64,000 nucleotides of DNA from Bradyrhizobium erythrophlei (GCF_900142985.1 NZ_LT670849.1:6526501-6590500), one strand, 5' to 3'. Shown: positions 43,316 to 52,588, numbered from the stretch's first letter. Numbers and translations are program-made. Notes: generated by a model from the sequence alone, not told the origin.

Positions 43316-44104
43316 ATGGGATTCACGCTCGGTCCACGAGCCATATCGGCCGGTTATCGGCTCGCAAGTTTCGATCAGATCGGCTCGACCAATTCGGAAG
43401 CGCTGGCGCGCGCCAATGCGGGCGAACGCGGCCCGATGTGGTTTGTCACGACCGAGCAGACGGCTGGGCGCGGACGGCGGCACCGGCCATGGATCGCGCC
43501 GCGCGGCAATCTGGCAGCAAGCGTACTCGAGACCATCGACGTGGCGCCCGCGACCGCGGCAACGCTCGGCTTTGCCGCTGGGGTGGCGCTCGCAACCGCG
43601 CTGCGCAATGTGGCCGGCTCTGTTTCGGTCCCGTTTTCCCTGAAATGGCCAAACGACGTGCTGGCGGGCCACGCCAAGCTCACCGGCATCCTGCTGGAGG
43701 CGGAGGCCGTGGCGGGCCGGGGGCTTGCGGTGGTGGTCGGTATGGGAACCAATGTCGTTGCCGCGCCCGAGGGGACGCCAACGCCCGCGACGTCGCTTCG
43801 GGCGCTTGGCTTTGAGGTCACCGCCGAGCAGCTCTTTACGGCCCTGTCGGATAGCTGGGCCGAATGCCGCGGCATCTGGGACGAGGGCAGGGGTTTTGGC
43901 GAAATCCGGCGGCGCTGGCTGGCGCTGGCGGCGGGACTCGGACAGCCTGTCTCGGTTCACACCGGCCAGACCACGGTGTCTGGCATCTTCGACACCATCG
44001 ACGACACGGGCTGCATGATCGTACGAACCTCAACCGGCGACAGCGTGCCGATTTCCGCCGGCGACGTGCATTTCGGTCAAGCCGCTTCCGCGAGGGTCGG
44101 TTAA
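43316..44104 (+). CDS. birA: Biotin--[acetyl-CoA carboxylase] ligase
   Basis: A 262-residue ligase that attaches biotin to carboxylase subunits. The catalytic core has FDQIGSTNSEALARA, EQTAGRGRRHRPWIAPRGNL (biotinyl-AMP loop) and LKWPNDVLAGHAKLTGILLE, then the small C-terminal SH3-like domain. There is no N-terminal helix-turn-helix, so it is not a biotin repressor. The ATG at 43316 precedes the conserved core; codons before it run through the palindromic repeat. Its stop overlaps the ATG of rnj. Confidence 0.93.
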   Translation: MGFTLGPRAISAGYRLASFDQIGSTNSEALARANAGERGPMWFVTTEQTAGRGRRHRPWIAPRGNLAASVLETIDVAPATAATLGFAAGVALATALRNVAGSVSVPFSLKWPNDVLAGHAKLTGILLEAEAVAGRGLAVVVGMGTNVVAAPEGTPTPATSLRALGFEVTAEQLFTALSDSWAECRGIWDEGRGFGEIRRRWLALAAGLGQPVSVHTGQTTVSGIFDTIDDTGCMIVRTSTGDSVPISAGDVHFGQAASARVG

Positions 44105-45774
44105 TGGCGGGCGCCGACGAGCTTACCTTCGCGCCGCTCGGCGGCGTCGGCGAGATCGGCATGAACCTGTCGATCTACGGGTTCGGCGGTCGCCAGAAGC
44201 GCGCCTGGCTTGCGATCGATCTCGGCGTTTCCTTCGGCGATGAGGAACATCTACCCGGTATCGACACCATTATGCCGGACATCAGTTTTCTCGTGAAGGA
44301 ACGGAAGAACCTGGTCGGGCTTGTGTTGACCCACGCACATGAAGACCATTTCGGCGCCATCATCGACCTCTGGCCAAGGCTGAAATGCCCGATCTACGCG
44401 ACCAAATTCTCGGCCGCATTGTTCGAGGCGAAATGCGCCGCCGAGCGCAACCCGCCTAAAATTCCGGTCAGGGTCGTGCCGTCGGGCGGTCGCATTCAGC
44501 TTGGGCCGTTCGGTGTCGAATTCATTCCGGTCGCGCATTCGATTCCGGAATCGCATGCCATCGCCATTCACACCGGAGCCGGCACGGTGCTGCATACCGG
44601 CGACTGGAAGCTCGATCCGACGCCGGTAACGGGTCCGCCGACCGATGAGCGCCGTTTGCGTGAACTCGGCGACGCCGGCGTGCTCGCGCTAGTCGGCGAT
44701 TCCACCAATGCCGTGCGGGACGGCCGTTCGCCGTCAGAATCCGAAGTCGCCAGGACCATCATCGAACTGGTGAAGGCCGCCCGTGGCCGCGTCGCCGTGA
44801 CAACCTTTGCCTCCAACGTCGCGCGGATCCGTGCCGTGGCGGATGCGGCGCGTTTGTCGGGCCGCGAGGTGGTGGTGGTCGGACGCGCCATGGAGCGCGT
44901 GGTCCAGGTGGCGCGCGAAACCGGCTATCTCGACGGCGTACAGAATTTCAGAGGCCCCGATCTTTACGGTCATTTCCCGCCGGACAAGGTGCTGGCGCTC
45001 TGTACCGGCAGCCAGGGCGAGCCGCGCGCGGCGCTCGCGCGCATCGCCAATGACGATCATCCGCAGGTGACGCTCAACAAGGGCGACTGCGTGATCTTTT
45101 CCTCACGCACCATTCCCGGCAACGAGAAAGCCGTTGGGTCGATCATCAACGGCCTGATCACGCAAGGCGTCGAGGTCATCACCGATCGCACCCATCTCGT
45201 CCATGTGTCCGGTCACCCGCGTCGCGACGAACTGCGCGACATGATCGGCTGGGTGCGCCCGCAACTGCTCATTCCCGTTCACGGCGAGGCCTTGCATCTG
45301 TTCGAGCACGCCAAGCTCGCGCGAGCCGTTGGGGTCCCCAAGGTTCTGACCTGCCGCAACGGTGACCTGGTCAGACTGGGGCCGGGCGATCCCGGCATTA
45401 TCGAGGAACTGCCGTCAGGACGGCTCTACAAGGATGGCAACATTCTGGAAGACTCCAAGTCCCGCGCCGTGGTCGAGCGGCGGCGCATGGCGTTTGCCGG
45501 CTGCGCCTTTGTGGCGCTGGCGATGGACGAGAAGGGCGAACTGGCCGACGATCCCGAGATCGAATTGATCGGAATCCCCGAAAAGAATGCGGCCGGCGAG
45601 GTGATCGATGACATCGTGTTCGATGCCGTGGTCTCGACCGTCGAAGGTCTGCCGCGGGCGCGGCGGCGCGATCCGGATGCGCTGGCGGAATCGGTGCGCC
45701 GCACCGTACGCGCGTCTGTGAACGAGCATTGGGGCAAGAAACCACTGTGCTTCGTGCACGTGCTCACGGTCTAG
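44104..45774 (+). CDS. rnj: Ribonuclease J
   Basis: A 556-residue metallo-beta-lactamase/beta-CASP ribonuclease for mRNA decay and RNA maturation. It opens ELTFAPLGGVGEIGMNLSIYG; zinc motif HAHEDH at residues 77-82; LGPFGVEFIPVAHSIPES and GTVLHTGDWKLDPTP; beta-CASP motifs VTTFASNVARI and ALCTGSQGEPRAAL; then VHVSGHPRRDELRDMIGWVRP. The ATG at 44104 overlaps the birA stop, so the two are coupled. Confidence 0.95.
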   Translation: MAGADELTFAPLGGVGEIGMNLSIYGFGGRQKRAWLAIDLGVSFGDEEHLPGIDTIMPDISFLVKERKNLVGLVLTHAHEDHFGAIIDLWPRLKCPIYATKFSAALFEAKCAAERNPPKIPVRVVPSGGRIQLGPFGVEFIPVAHSIPESHAIAIHTGAGTVLHTGDWKLDPTPVTGPPTDERRLRELGDAGVLALVGDSTNAVRDGRSPSESEVARTIIELVKAARGRVAVTTFASNVARIRAVADAARLSGREVVVVGRAMERVVQVARETGYLDGVQNFRGPDLYGHFPPDKVLALCTGSQGEPRAALARIANDDHPQVTLNKGDCVIFSSRTIPGNEKAVGSIINGLITQGVEVITDRTHLVHVSGHPRRDELRDMIGWVRPQLLIPVHGEALHLFEHAKLARAVGVPKVLTCRNGDLVRLGPGDPGIIEELPSGRLYKDGNILEDSKSRAVVERRRMAFAGCAFVALAMDEKGELADDPEIELIGIPEKNAAGEVIDDIVFDAVVSTVEGLPRARRRDPDALAESVRRTVRASVNEHWGKKPLCFVHVLTV

Positions 45775-45818
45775 TTTAGTGGTGTGGCTCGGGCTATAAC
45801 ACGGCCGGAGGAGCGCCA

Positions 45819-46220
45819 ATGCTCGGACGGTTGAATCACGTCGCAATCGCTGTCAAGGACGCTGAAAAGGCGGCCAGGATCTATGGCGCGCTCGGCGCGG
45901 AGGTTTCGCCGGCGGTGCCGTTGCCGGAGCACGGCGTCATCACGGTCTTTGTCACCTTGCCCAACACCAAGATCGAATTCATTCAGCCGCTCGGCGAGAC
46001 CTCTCCGATCGCCAAATTCCTGGAGCGCAACGCCGACGGCGGCATTCACCACATCTGCTACGACGTGCCGGACATCATCGCGGCCCGTGATCGTCTGGTG
46101 AAGGAGGGCGCGCGCGTGCTCGGCGACGGCGTTCCCAGGATTGGCGCTCACGGCAAGCCGGTGCTGTTTCTGCACCCGAAAGATTTTTCCGGCGCGCTTG
46201 TCGAAATCGAACAGGCATAA
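45819..46220 (+). CDS. mce: Methylmalonyl-CoA epimerase
   Basis: A 133-residue VOC-fold enzyme interconverting (R)- and (S)-methylmalonyl-CoA in propionate metabolism. Metal ligands are in LNHVAIAVKD, TKIEFIQPLGE, GIHHICYDVPD and the terminal ALVEIEQA. The ATG at 45819 follows GGAGGAG. It continues the birA-rnj unit and precedes DUF1467 by seven bases, a common alpha-proteobacterial order. Confidence 0.95.
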   Translation: MLGRLNHVAIAVKDAEKAARIYGALGAEVSPAVPLPEHGVITVFVTLPNTKIEFIQPLGETSPIAKFLERNADGGIHHICYDVPDIIAARDRLVKEGARVLGDGVPRIGAHGKPVLFLHPKDFSGALVEIEQA

Positions 46221-46227
46221 GCAGCCC

Positions 46228-46503
46228 ATGGCCTATACAATCTCAACGGGGTTTGCGATCTACTTCGTCCTGTGGTGGGTCACACTCTTTGTGACGCTGC
46301 CGTTCGGCGTGCGCAGCCAGCATGAAGATGGCGGCGGCAGTCCGGGTACCGATCCCGGCGCGCCGGTCGCGAGCCGGATGGGCCGCAAGCTGATCTGGAC
46401 GACGGTGCTGTCAGCCGTGATCTACGCCATCGGCATGGCCGCCTATTACGAAGGTTTTCTGAGCATCGAGCGATTGTCGAAAATGATGGGCATGCCGTTC
46501 TGA
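46228..46503 (+). CDS. DUF1467 family membrane protein
   Basis: A 91-residue protein with two membrane helices (GFAIYFVLWWVTLFVTLPFGV and LIWTTVLSAVIYAIGMAAYY) joined by a Gly/Pro/Asp loop (SQHEDGGGSPGTDPGAPVAS). The WWVTLFVTLPFGVRSQ segment is the DUF1467 signature. Function unknown; the gene stays between mce and proS in many relatives. The ATG at 46228 is preferred over in-frame codons inside mce. Confidence 0.9.
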   Translation: MAYTISTGFAIYFVLWWVTLFVTLPFGVRSQHEDGGGSPGTDPGAPVASRMGRKLIWTTVLSAVIYAIGMAAYYEGFLSIERLSKMMGMPF

Positions 46504-46543
46504 AGAGAAGCGCCGGCACGTTTCGGGGGAGTGGGGGGAGACG

Positions 46544-46891
46544 ATGTGGTTTCAGCGGATTACGACCGGGCTGTTGTTGCTCGCCATCGCAGGTCTTGCC
46601 GCCGTTTCGTATTTCAGCTTCAGGACCAACAGCCAGCTTCAAACGCTGAAATCCTTCGTCGAGGGTTATGTGTTCGCTGATGCGGTCGCGGCCTGCGAAA
46701 AGGCGTCGAGCGCCACGCCGTTCAAGTGGAACGGCGGCACCAACACCCGCGTGATTGGCCTGAACTCGGTGAAGCTCGACAAGTACAACATCGTCTCGAG
46801 CTACACGCTGGTGGCTGACGGTGTTTTTTGCGATTTCGATCCGATCAAGAAGAAGGCTGATATCGGATCGAACTTCCTCGAGCGCGAGTAA
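46544..46891 (+). CDS. Small membrane-anchored or exported protein, unknown
   Basis: A 115-residue protein with an N-terminal hydrophobic segment (TTGLLLLAIAGLAAVSYFSF) and an extracytoplasmic domain with two cysteines (AVAACEKASS and GVFCDFDP), probably disulfide-linked. No family recognised. GGGGGAG stands four to five bases before the ATG. It is the last gene before the accessory envelope cluster. Confidence 0.65.
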   Translation: MWFQRITTGLLLLAIAGLAAVSYFSFRTNSQLQTLKSFVEGYVFADAVAACEKASSATPFKWNGGTNTRVIGLNSVKLDKYNIVSSYTLVADGVFCDFDPIKKKADIGSNFLERE

Positions 46892-46973
46892 TCTCCGCGC
46901 AAACGCGTTTGCGTTTGTCGCGCCTCGAAAATTTCCGGCTCATGGAAATACAACTTGGTGGCGAATAAAAAAA

Positions 46974-46998
46974 GAGCAGGACCTGTTCAGTCCTGCTC
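46974..46998 (-). terminator. Terminator reading on the minus strand
   Basis: An 8-bp stem GAGCAGGA/TCCTGCTC with a nine-base loop; on the minus strand it is followed by a seven-base T run. On the plus strand no T run follows. It implies transcription arriving from the right, from the FmdE-like gene or the small open frame next to it. Confidence 0.7.
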
Positions 46999-47184
46999 CG
47001 AAAATTGTGTCGTCCCTGTTTTCCCGTATCGTTGATTGATCTTGATTGACGGGTCGGCGCTGCTTTTGCGCGCCAGGGCTCCTCCCGAGACTTGGACCAC
47101 CAGACATTCGACCTTGCGGCCGGTCTGAGGCCGGGATTCGTAGACGAAAATCAGTGGCCTGTCACGCTTTTCAGCAACGAATGT
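46987..47184 (-). other. Possible small coding region or gene remnant
   Basis: A 65-codon open frame on the minus strand reads protein-like in its middle (RPLIFVYESRPQTGRKVECL, then VVQVSGGALARKSS) but has no ATG, GTG or TTG after the upstream stop. Its stop lies within the minus-strand terminator hairpin. It could be a small gene with a CTG start, or a decayed one. Confidence 0.2.
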
Positions 47185-47268
47185 TCAAATTTACAGCAGA
47201 TCGCGAAATGATTGGAATTTCGGCATTAGAAACCCAAATGGCGGTATTTCAGTAGCTTATCGACGGAT

Positions 47269-47775
47269 CTAAGGCGCCGGTTCGGAGTCGAAGAGGTGCC
47301 GGGCGGCCATGGCCGCATCAAATCGCCCTGCGGGGTCGAGCTTGTTCCAGCCAAGGATAGCCGGCAGCCAGTCGTCGGAGATGCTGTATCTCAGGGCTTC
47401 GCCTGTCTTGCGGTTGCGGATGACGATCGCCGCCATCATGCCCGCGGGCGCCTTCTCGGAAGCCATCTGTAGCGTTCCCTGGCCCGGGCTCGATTGAGTG
47501 GCGATCATGACGCCGTCGGCCACGCACGGGCAGGGCGGCTTCTCGCCGCCATAATAGGTGACCGAGAGACCTCGCGCGTCCGCCTTGAGCCGCTCTTTGG
47601 CATCGAGGCCGATGCGAATGCCGACCGGGATGAAGGCGCCAAACGCGCCATGGATCTTTGCCCCCCATTCGATCCATTGCTCCCGCGTCTCTGATCGGGC
47701 GGGAGAGAAACCCAGCGATAGCAGCAAGGCGGCTGCGAGCAACTTTGGTGTCTTCAACGAAGTCTCCATCGACAT
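47269..47775 (-). CDS. FmdE-like secreted protein
   Basis: A 168-residue protein with a signal peptide (TPKLLAAALLLSLGFSPARS). The mature part resembles the FmdE (formylmethanofuran dehydrogenase subunit E) domain: WGAKIHGAFGAFIPVGIRIG with His42, then PPCPCVADGVMIATQ with C82, C84 and D87, and SSPGQGTLQM. FmdE-like domains bind metal; exported versions occur near metal-handling genes. It is divergent from the DUF2946-TonB cluster and separated from it by 176 bases, so the two may share regulation. Confidence 0.7.
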   Translation of the reverse strand: MSMETSLKTPKLLAAALLLSLGFSPARSETREQWIEWGAKIHGAFGAFIPVGIRIGLDAKERLKADARGLSVTYYGGEKPPCPCVADGVMIATQSSPGQGTLQMASEKAPAGMMAAIVIRNRKTGEALRYSISDDWLPAILGWNKLDPAGRFDAAMAARHLFDSEPAP

Positions 47776-47951
47776 GTCATGATGTGCGGATGGTTTATCA
47801 GCTCAACCGGGATCGCAAAAAGCAGGCCGGTTCGGGAATAAACCGGCGAGGTGAGCGGTTGATGGTTCCGGGTTCTACGGCGCGTGATGCCGGTGGCGAT
47901 CTCGACTTACGGTTCGTTTGGTGATTAATAGACCCCAACGGGTTTTTGCGG

Positions 47952-48320
47952 ATGTGGCGGTTTAAGCGATACGCTCCGATCTTCTTGATCGCGCTGATGG
48001 TGCAGATTCTTGCACCCATCGGCGCGAGCTGGGCGTTTGCGTCAGCCGTTTCCGATCCGCTGGCTGCTGCTGAAATCTGTCTGAGCCACTCGCCCGCGTC
48101 GGGCGACGAAAGCGGCCAGCAGCAGACCCACGACGCAAGCTGCCTGATTTGCTGCGCCTTCAATGCCGGTGCGGCGTCATTCAGCACGCCGGAGCCGGCA
48201 GCCTGGGCGGCTCCCCATCGTCCCGTCAGCCAGATCGTCTGGCGGGATCGCGATCCGCAACTGGCGGATTCCTGCATCGGCTCGAACGCAAAAGCGCGAG
48301 CACCACCTTCGATTTCCTGA
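47952..48320 (+). CDS. DUF2946 family protein
   Basis: A 122-residue exported protein: hydrophobic leader (PIFLIALMVQILAPIGASWA) then a Cys/His motif C43-x2-H46...H60-x3-C64-x2-C67-C68 (EICLSHSP and THDASCLICC), typical of DUF2946. The family is often found beside copper genes and TonB receptors, so metal binding in the periplasm or membrane is likely (inference). The ATG at 47952 is used; the open frame begins six bases earlier. First gene of the copper-type cluster. Confidence 0.75.
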   Translation: MWRFKRYAPIFLIALMVQILAPIGASWAFASAVSDPLAAAEICLSHSPASGDESGQQQTHDASCLICCAFNAGAASFSTPEPAAWAAPHRPVSQIVWRDRDPQLADSCIGSNAKARAPPSIS

Positions 48321-48408
48321 CTGCGATCCCTAAGCGGCGGCACAGCCTCCTGCGCCGCCATGTGTATCGTTCAAGCCGGCCGCAAAGTGCCGGCATCAGG
48401 AAAGTCAG

Positions 48409-50823
48409 ATGTCAAAGTTCAGTGCCCTCTGTGGCGCGAGCGCGATAGCGCTGGAAATTGCGGTGTCGGCATCGCCCGATGTGGCTCGTGCCCAGAGCAA
48501 CGAAACTTCGCTGCCGTCGGTTTCCGTCGACGCTCCGAAGATGGCCGCGAAGCCTGCCGCAAATCCTGCGAAGCGAGCGGCCCGCGCTTCGCGGCAAGCC
48601 AAACGACAACCGACACCGGCGTCACAGACGACCAACGTGGCGACGGCGCCGGCAACGGTCACGCCGAGCGCAGCCCGTGACGGCTTCAACCAGGCGCCGA
48701 CCGGTCAGACCGCGACCACCATTGACCGCAGCCAGTTCGACAACAAGCCAGTTTTTTCGATCGCGGATCTGTTGGGCGACAGCCCCGGCATCGACATCAA
48801 GCAGGGTAACGGTCCTCGTGATATCGGAATTTCGATCCGCGGATCGAACGCCCGCAACGGCTTTGGCATTCGTAACATCGTGATCTTCGATGACGGCTTT
48901 CCGGTAACGCAGCCGGACGGCCTTTCGCGGAGCGATCTGGTCGATCCGCATGCCTATGGCGCGATCGACGTCATCAGGGGCCCGTCGTCGGCATTGTACG
49001 GGAACTATGCCACCGGCGGTGCGCTGAACTTCGTGACTCGGCCAGGCGGAACGATCAACGGATTTGAATACGGAACCGAAGGCGGCAGCTTCGGCTATCT
49101 CAACAATTACCTGTCCTACGGACAGAAAGCCGGCAACGCCGAGGTATCGCTGTTCGCAAGTGACGCTCGTGGCGATGGCTTCATCCAGAACAGCTGGTTC
49201 AACACCCAGACGGTGAATTTTCTGGCGACGGTGAAGGCCACGCCGGACGATCGCTTCACCTTCAAGCTGATCAACAACAATCTGGACACGGCGTTGCCGA
49301 TCAGGCTGTCGTTAAACCAGTACAACCAGAATCCCTTCCAGCAGGGATGCCAGGTGGCGACCACACTCGGTTGCGGAACCGTTTCGCTGTTCAACAACGG
49401 CTTTAACGGCGCCAAAACGCCGGAAACTGCGGAACAGGCGGGCCTCGGCCGTGAGGACCGGCGCACGATTGTGGGCGCGCGTTGGGAGCACGACTTCGAC
49501 AACACGACGACCTGGCGGAATCAATTCGTGTTCGACGACCGCAACATCAATCAGCCAACAGGTTCGACCAGCGCGATCGGCGACTTTCCCTCCTACAATT
49601 TCATGAGCGATATCACCAAGCGTGGTCAGATCCTTGGGATGGATTCCACGACACTGATCGGCGGCTGGTACAACACGCTTTCGGACACCAGCAACACCTT
49701 CAACGTGATGCCGGGCGGCGAGGCGAATCTCGGCCTGTTGCAGAGCAGTCAGCTTCAATCGACGACCAATTACGGTGTGCGGGCGCGGGAGGAACTCAAG
49801 CTCGTTCCGTCGTTGACCGCGGTTGCTGGCATCGGCTGGGAAACCACGACCCTGAACGGCGTGAATACGCTTTTTCAATACAACACGCCCAACGTTCCAA
49901 CCGCGACGATTCCCGTACCAACCACGGCGAACCTTCGGTTTCAAAATACGGCACCCGAATTCGCACTTGTCTATAAACCGAGTAGTGAATGGCAATGGCG
50001 TGCCCGCGTGGCGACTGGTTACGGAACACCGCAAATCGGCAATCTCTTCGTGTTGTCAGATGGAACCTTTGGCAACAACACTGGGCTAAAGTCGCAGACC
50101 AACCTCGGCTACGACCTCGGAATGGACTGGACGCCCAACAAGACTTTGACGCTGAGTGCGACGGCCTTCTACGAGTTCTTCCGAAACGAGCTTGTTACCC
50201 AGGCGACGTCTTCGGCTAACGGGCAGACGCCTCCGAATCTGACGTTCACCTTCAATGCACCGCGTTCCGAACATCGCGGCGTGGAGCTCGCGGCCAATTG
50301 GCGCTTCTATCCAGGCTGGCAATTTCTGGCCGCCTACACCTATCTTGACGAAGTCTACACCGAGTACACGGAAGCGCTTGCCAGCGGCGCCAATACGTTC
50401 AACTTCAACCGAGTCGGGAACAAGATTCCGGGAATTTCGCCGAACGATCTGACGGCGCGGTTGAGCTACGACCAGCCCATCGGATCGTTAAAAGGTCTCG
50501 GCGGGTTCGTCGAACTCGTCTGGAAAGACTCCTTTTACATGGACAACGCCAATTTGCTCAAAGCGCCGGGCTATGAGCTGGTCAATGTCAACGTGCACTA
50601 CAAGACGGACCTTACGTCGGACTATTTCCGGCAACTTACGTTGTTCGCCGAAGTGCGGAACGTCTTCGACAAGACCTATGTCGCGTCTGCGAACAATATC
50701 ACCAACACCGTGAGCGCCGCCGGCGTGCAGAGCCCCGCGAGTTCGCTCGCGAATGTAACCCAATCGATCTACGCGGGATCGCCCCGCGCTTTCGTCGCGG
50801 GAATGAAGGTTGCCTTCCGATGA
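48409..50823 (+). CDS. TonB-dependent outer-membrane receptor, probably for copper
   Basis: An 804-residue receptor. Order: signal peptide (to about residue 28), TonB box-like SLPSVSVDAP, an Ala/Lys/Pro-rich linker of about 60 residues, plug domain (VFSIADLLGDSPGIDIKQG, IRGSNARNGFGIRNIVIFDD, AIDVIRGPSSALYGNYATGG, ALNFVTRPGG), then a 22-strand barrel ending AFVAGMKVAFR. It should take up a scarce ligand using TonB energy. The neighbours (DUF2946, YtkA-like, PCuAC) argue for copper or a copper chelate; the receptor sequence alone does not prove the ligand. The next gene begins 14 bases after the stop. Confidence 0.9.
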   Translation: MSKFSALCGASAIALEIAVSASPDVARAQSNETSLPSVSVDAPKMAAKPAANPAKRAARASRQAKRQPTPASQTTNVATAPATVTPSAARDGFNQAPTGQTATTIDRSQFDNKPVFSIADLLGDSPGIDIKQGNGPRDIGISIRGSNARNGFGIRNIVIFDDGFPVTQPDGLSRSDLVDPHAYGAIDVIRGPSSALYGNYATGGALNFVTRPGGTINGFEYGTEGGSFGYLNNYLSYGQKAGNAEVSLFASDARGDGFIQNSWFNTQTVNFLATVKATPDDRFTFKLINNNLDTALPIRLSLNQYNQNPFQQGCQVATTLGCGTVSLFNNGFNGAKTPETAEQAGLGREDRRTIVGARWEHDFDNTTTWRNQFVFDDRNINQPTGSTSAIGDFPSYNFMSDITKRGQILGMDSTTLIGGWYNTLSDTSNTFNVMPGGEANLGLLQSSQLQSTTNYGVRAREELKLVPSLTAVAGIGWETTTLNGVNTLFQYNTPNVPTATIPVPTTANLRFQNTAPEFALVYKPSSEWQWRARVATGYGTPQIGNLFVLSDGTFGNNTGLKSQTNLGYDLGMDWTPNKTLTLSATAFYEFFRNELVTQATSSANGQTPPNLTFTFNAPRSEHRGVELAANWRFYPGWQFLAAYTYLDEVYTEYTEALASGANTFNFNRVGNKIPGISPNDLTARLSYDQPIGSLKGLGGFVELVWKDSFYMDNANLLKAPGYELVNVNVHYKTDLTSDYFRQLTLFAEVRNVFDKTYVASANNITNTVSAAGVQSPASSLANVTQSIYAGSPRAFVAGMKVAFR

Positions 50824-50837
50824 TCGAGGAACTGACC

Positions 50838-52049
50838 ATGAAGCACCGAACGTTCATCGTCACGCTCGCCTTGGCGCTCACTCAAGGGAGCGCGTGGGGC
50901 CAGATGAGCCACAATCACGCCTCGGAAGCGGCTTGCGAGACGACCGAACTGCGCTGCGCTTCCAAGGTGACCCCGACCTTTGGCGCAGACGGCACGTTGT
51001 GGCTGGCCTGGATGGCGGGCGGACAGGTGTTGGTTGCAAGCTCCGGGGATGGCGGACACTCGCTTTCGCCTGCCGTTCAAGTCACGCAAGACAAGCCCAA
51101 TCTCGATTGGGGCCCCGATGCGCGTCCGAAGATTGTGGTCGATCGCAAAGGCGGCATTGCCGTCGCTTTTTCGACGTTCCGCGACAAGGCGTTTAACGGT
51201 GAGGTTTTCTACAGCCGCTCGACCGACGGCGGCAAGACCTTTGCGACGCCGCGGCCGATCACCGACAATGCCGAAAGCCAGCGCTTCGAAGCCGTGGGCT
51301 TCGATCCTGAGGGAAACGTGTTCGCGGCGTGGCTCGACAAACGCAATCGCGTCCCGGTCCAGCAGGCTGGAAAGAAGTATGACGGCGCCGCGTTATTTTT
51401 CGCCAGCTCAAGGGATGGCGGCGCTACGTACTCTCAGGCCACGATGGCTGCGGACAACACCTGCGAGTGCTGCCGGCTCGGTCTCGCCTTCGACCCGTCG
51501 GGTCATCCGGTGATCGCCTTCCGGAACATATTCGAAGGCGGCGTCAGGGATCATGCCGTCGTCACCTTTGCCGACCAGAAAACTCCGGGAGAGGTCCATC
51601 GGGTGAGCCAGGATGACTGGCAGGTCGCGGCATGTCCCCATCAGGGACCGAGCCTGTCGATCGCAACCGACGGAACGTATCATGTCGTCTGGTACACCAA
51701 CGGCAAGGCCCGCAAGGGTCTGTTCTATGCGCAGTCCCGCGACGGCGGCAAAACATTCTCGCAACCGATGCCGATCGGCCGGCCCGACAGGAATCCATCG
51801 CGGCCTTACGTCATGGCCGGGCCGCAGGAGACGGAGATCGTGTGGAAGGAATTCGATGGCGAGAAGACATCGGTCAACCTCATCACAACAACGGATGCGG
51901 GAAGAACCTGGTCGCAGCCGCGGGTCATCGCCTCAACCGCTGATTCATCGGATCATCCGTTGCTGGTCTCGAACGGACGGCAAACTTATTTGTCCTGGAT
52001 GACGAAAGCCGACGGCTACCATCTGCAACCGATCGAGGGCGAGCCATGA
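50838..52049 (+). CDS. Exported Asp-box (sialidase-like) propeller protein with Cys/His sites
   Basis: A 403-residue secreted protein (signal MKHRTFIVTLALALTQGSAW). Five Asp-box motifs, at about 69-75, 128-135, 191-198, 300-307 and 351-358 (for example STDGGKTF and SRDGGKTF), mark a six-bladed beta-propeller. No sialidase arginine motif such as F/YRIP is seen, so glycosidase activity is unlikely. Possible metal or disulfide residues: H25, H27 (SHNHASEAAC), C33, C40, C209-x-C211-C212 (TCECCRLG), C266 and H268. The ATG at 50838 follows GAGGAA; it ends in an ATGA overlap with the thioredoxin-like gene. Confidence 0.75.
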   Translation: MKHRTFIVTLALALTQGSAWGQMSHNHASEAACETTELRCASKVTPTFGADGTLWLAWMAGGQVLVASSGDGGHSLSPAVQVTQDKPNLDWGPDARPKIVVDRKGGIAVAFSTFRDKAFNGEVFYSRSTDGGKTFATPRPITDNAESQRFEAVGFDPEGNVFAAWLDKRNRVPVQQAGKKYDGAALFFASSRDGGATYSQATMAADNTCECCRLGLAFDPSGHPVIAFRNIFEGGVRDHAVVTFADQKTPGEVHRVSQDDWQVAACPHQGPSLSIATDGTYHVVWYTNGKARKGLFYAQSRDGGKTFSQPMPIGRPDRNPSRPYVMAGPQETEIVWKEFDGEKTSVNLITTTDAGRTWSQPRVIASTADSSDHPLLVSNGRQTYLSWMTKADGYHLQPIEGEP

Positions 52050-52543
52050 AGCGCATGACACTTGTCGCAATGCTGCTGCTGACAGGCGCGTATGCGGGGG
52101 GCGCCTCGGAGCCATCGAAGCTAAGGCCTTTCGAGCGAGGAAGCTGGCAGCGGCTTTTGAAAGCCCATTTGGGCCACGCAACGCTGGTGCATTTTTGGGG
52201 CGTCACATGCGGGCCGTGCAAGGTCGAACTGCCTGAACTTGGCGACTTCATGAAACGGAATCCTTCCGTGGATGTGGTCACGATCGATGCGGACCTCGTC
52301 CCGAACTCGGATACGGCGGTCTTGTCGATGCTGGAAGGTGCCGGTCTTTCGGCTGCCGAGAACTGGATGTTCGATGACGGCTTTCCCGAACGGCTTCGGT
52401 ACGAAATCGATGCCGCCTGGCAGGGAGACATACCGCGCACGATCCTGATTTCCCGCAAGGGAGAAATGGCAACCATCGAGGGATCGGTCGAGCCATCCAT
52501 GCTCCAGAAATGGTCGGACGCGCAGGTGGCCGCGGCCAGGTAG
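52046..52543 (+). CDS. TlpA-like periplasmic thioredoxin
   Basis: A 165-residue exported thioredoxin-fold protein: signal peptide (MTLVAMLLLTGAYAGGAS), then TLVHFWGVTCGPCKVELPEL with the redox C-G-P-C site, and a cis-Pro position in DIPRTILISRKGE. TlpA/Sco-type proteins reduce cysteines of copper chaperones or CuA sites in oxidase assembly; that role fits the cluster but is inferred. It overlaps the propeller gene by four bases. Confidence 0.8.
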   Translation: MKRMTLVAMLLLTGAYAGGASEPSKLRPFERGSWQRLLKAHLGHATLVHFWGVTCGPCKVELPELGDFMKRNPSVDVVTIDADLVPNSDTAVLSMLEGAGLSAAENWMFDDGFPERLRYEIDAAWQGDIPRTILISRKGEMATIEGSVEPSMLQKWSDAQVAAAR

Positions 52544-52588
52544 CAAGAAACGGGCATTCTGAGTTTCAAACGCTGAAAAGAGATATCG

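Noticed and set aside
50838..52049. Annotation as an active sialidase
   Set aside because: Asp-boxes alone only mark the propeller; no F/YRIP-type arginine motif or other catalytic residues are seen.
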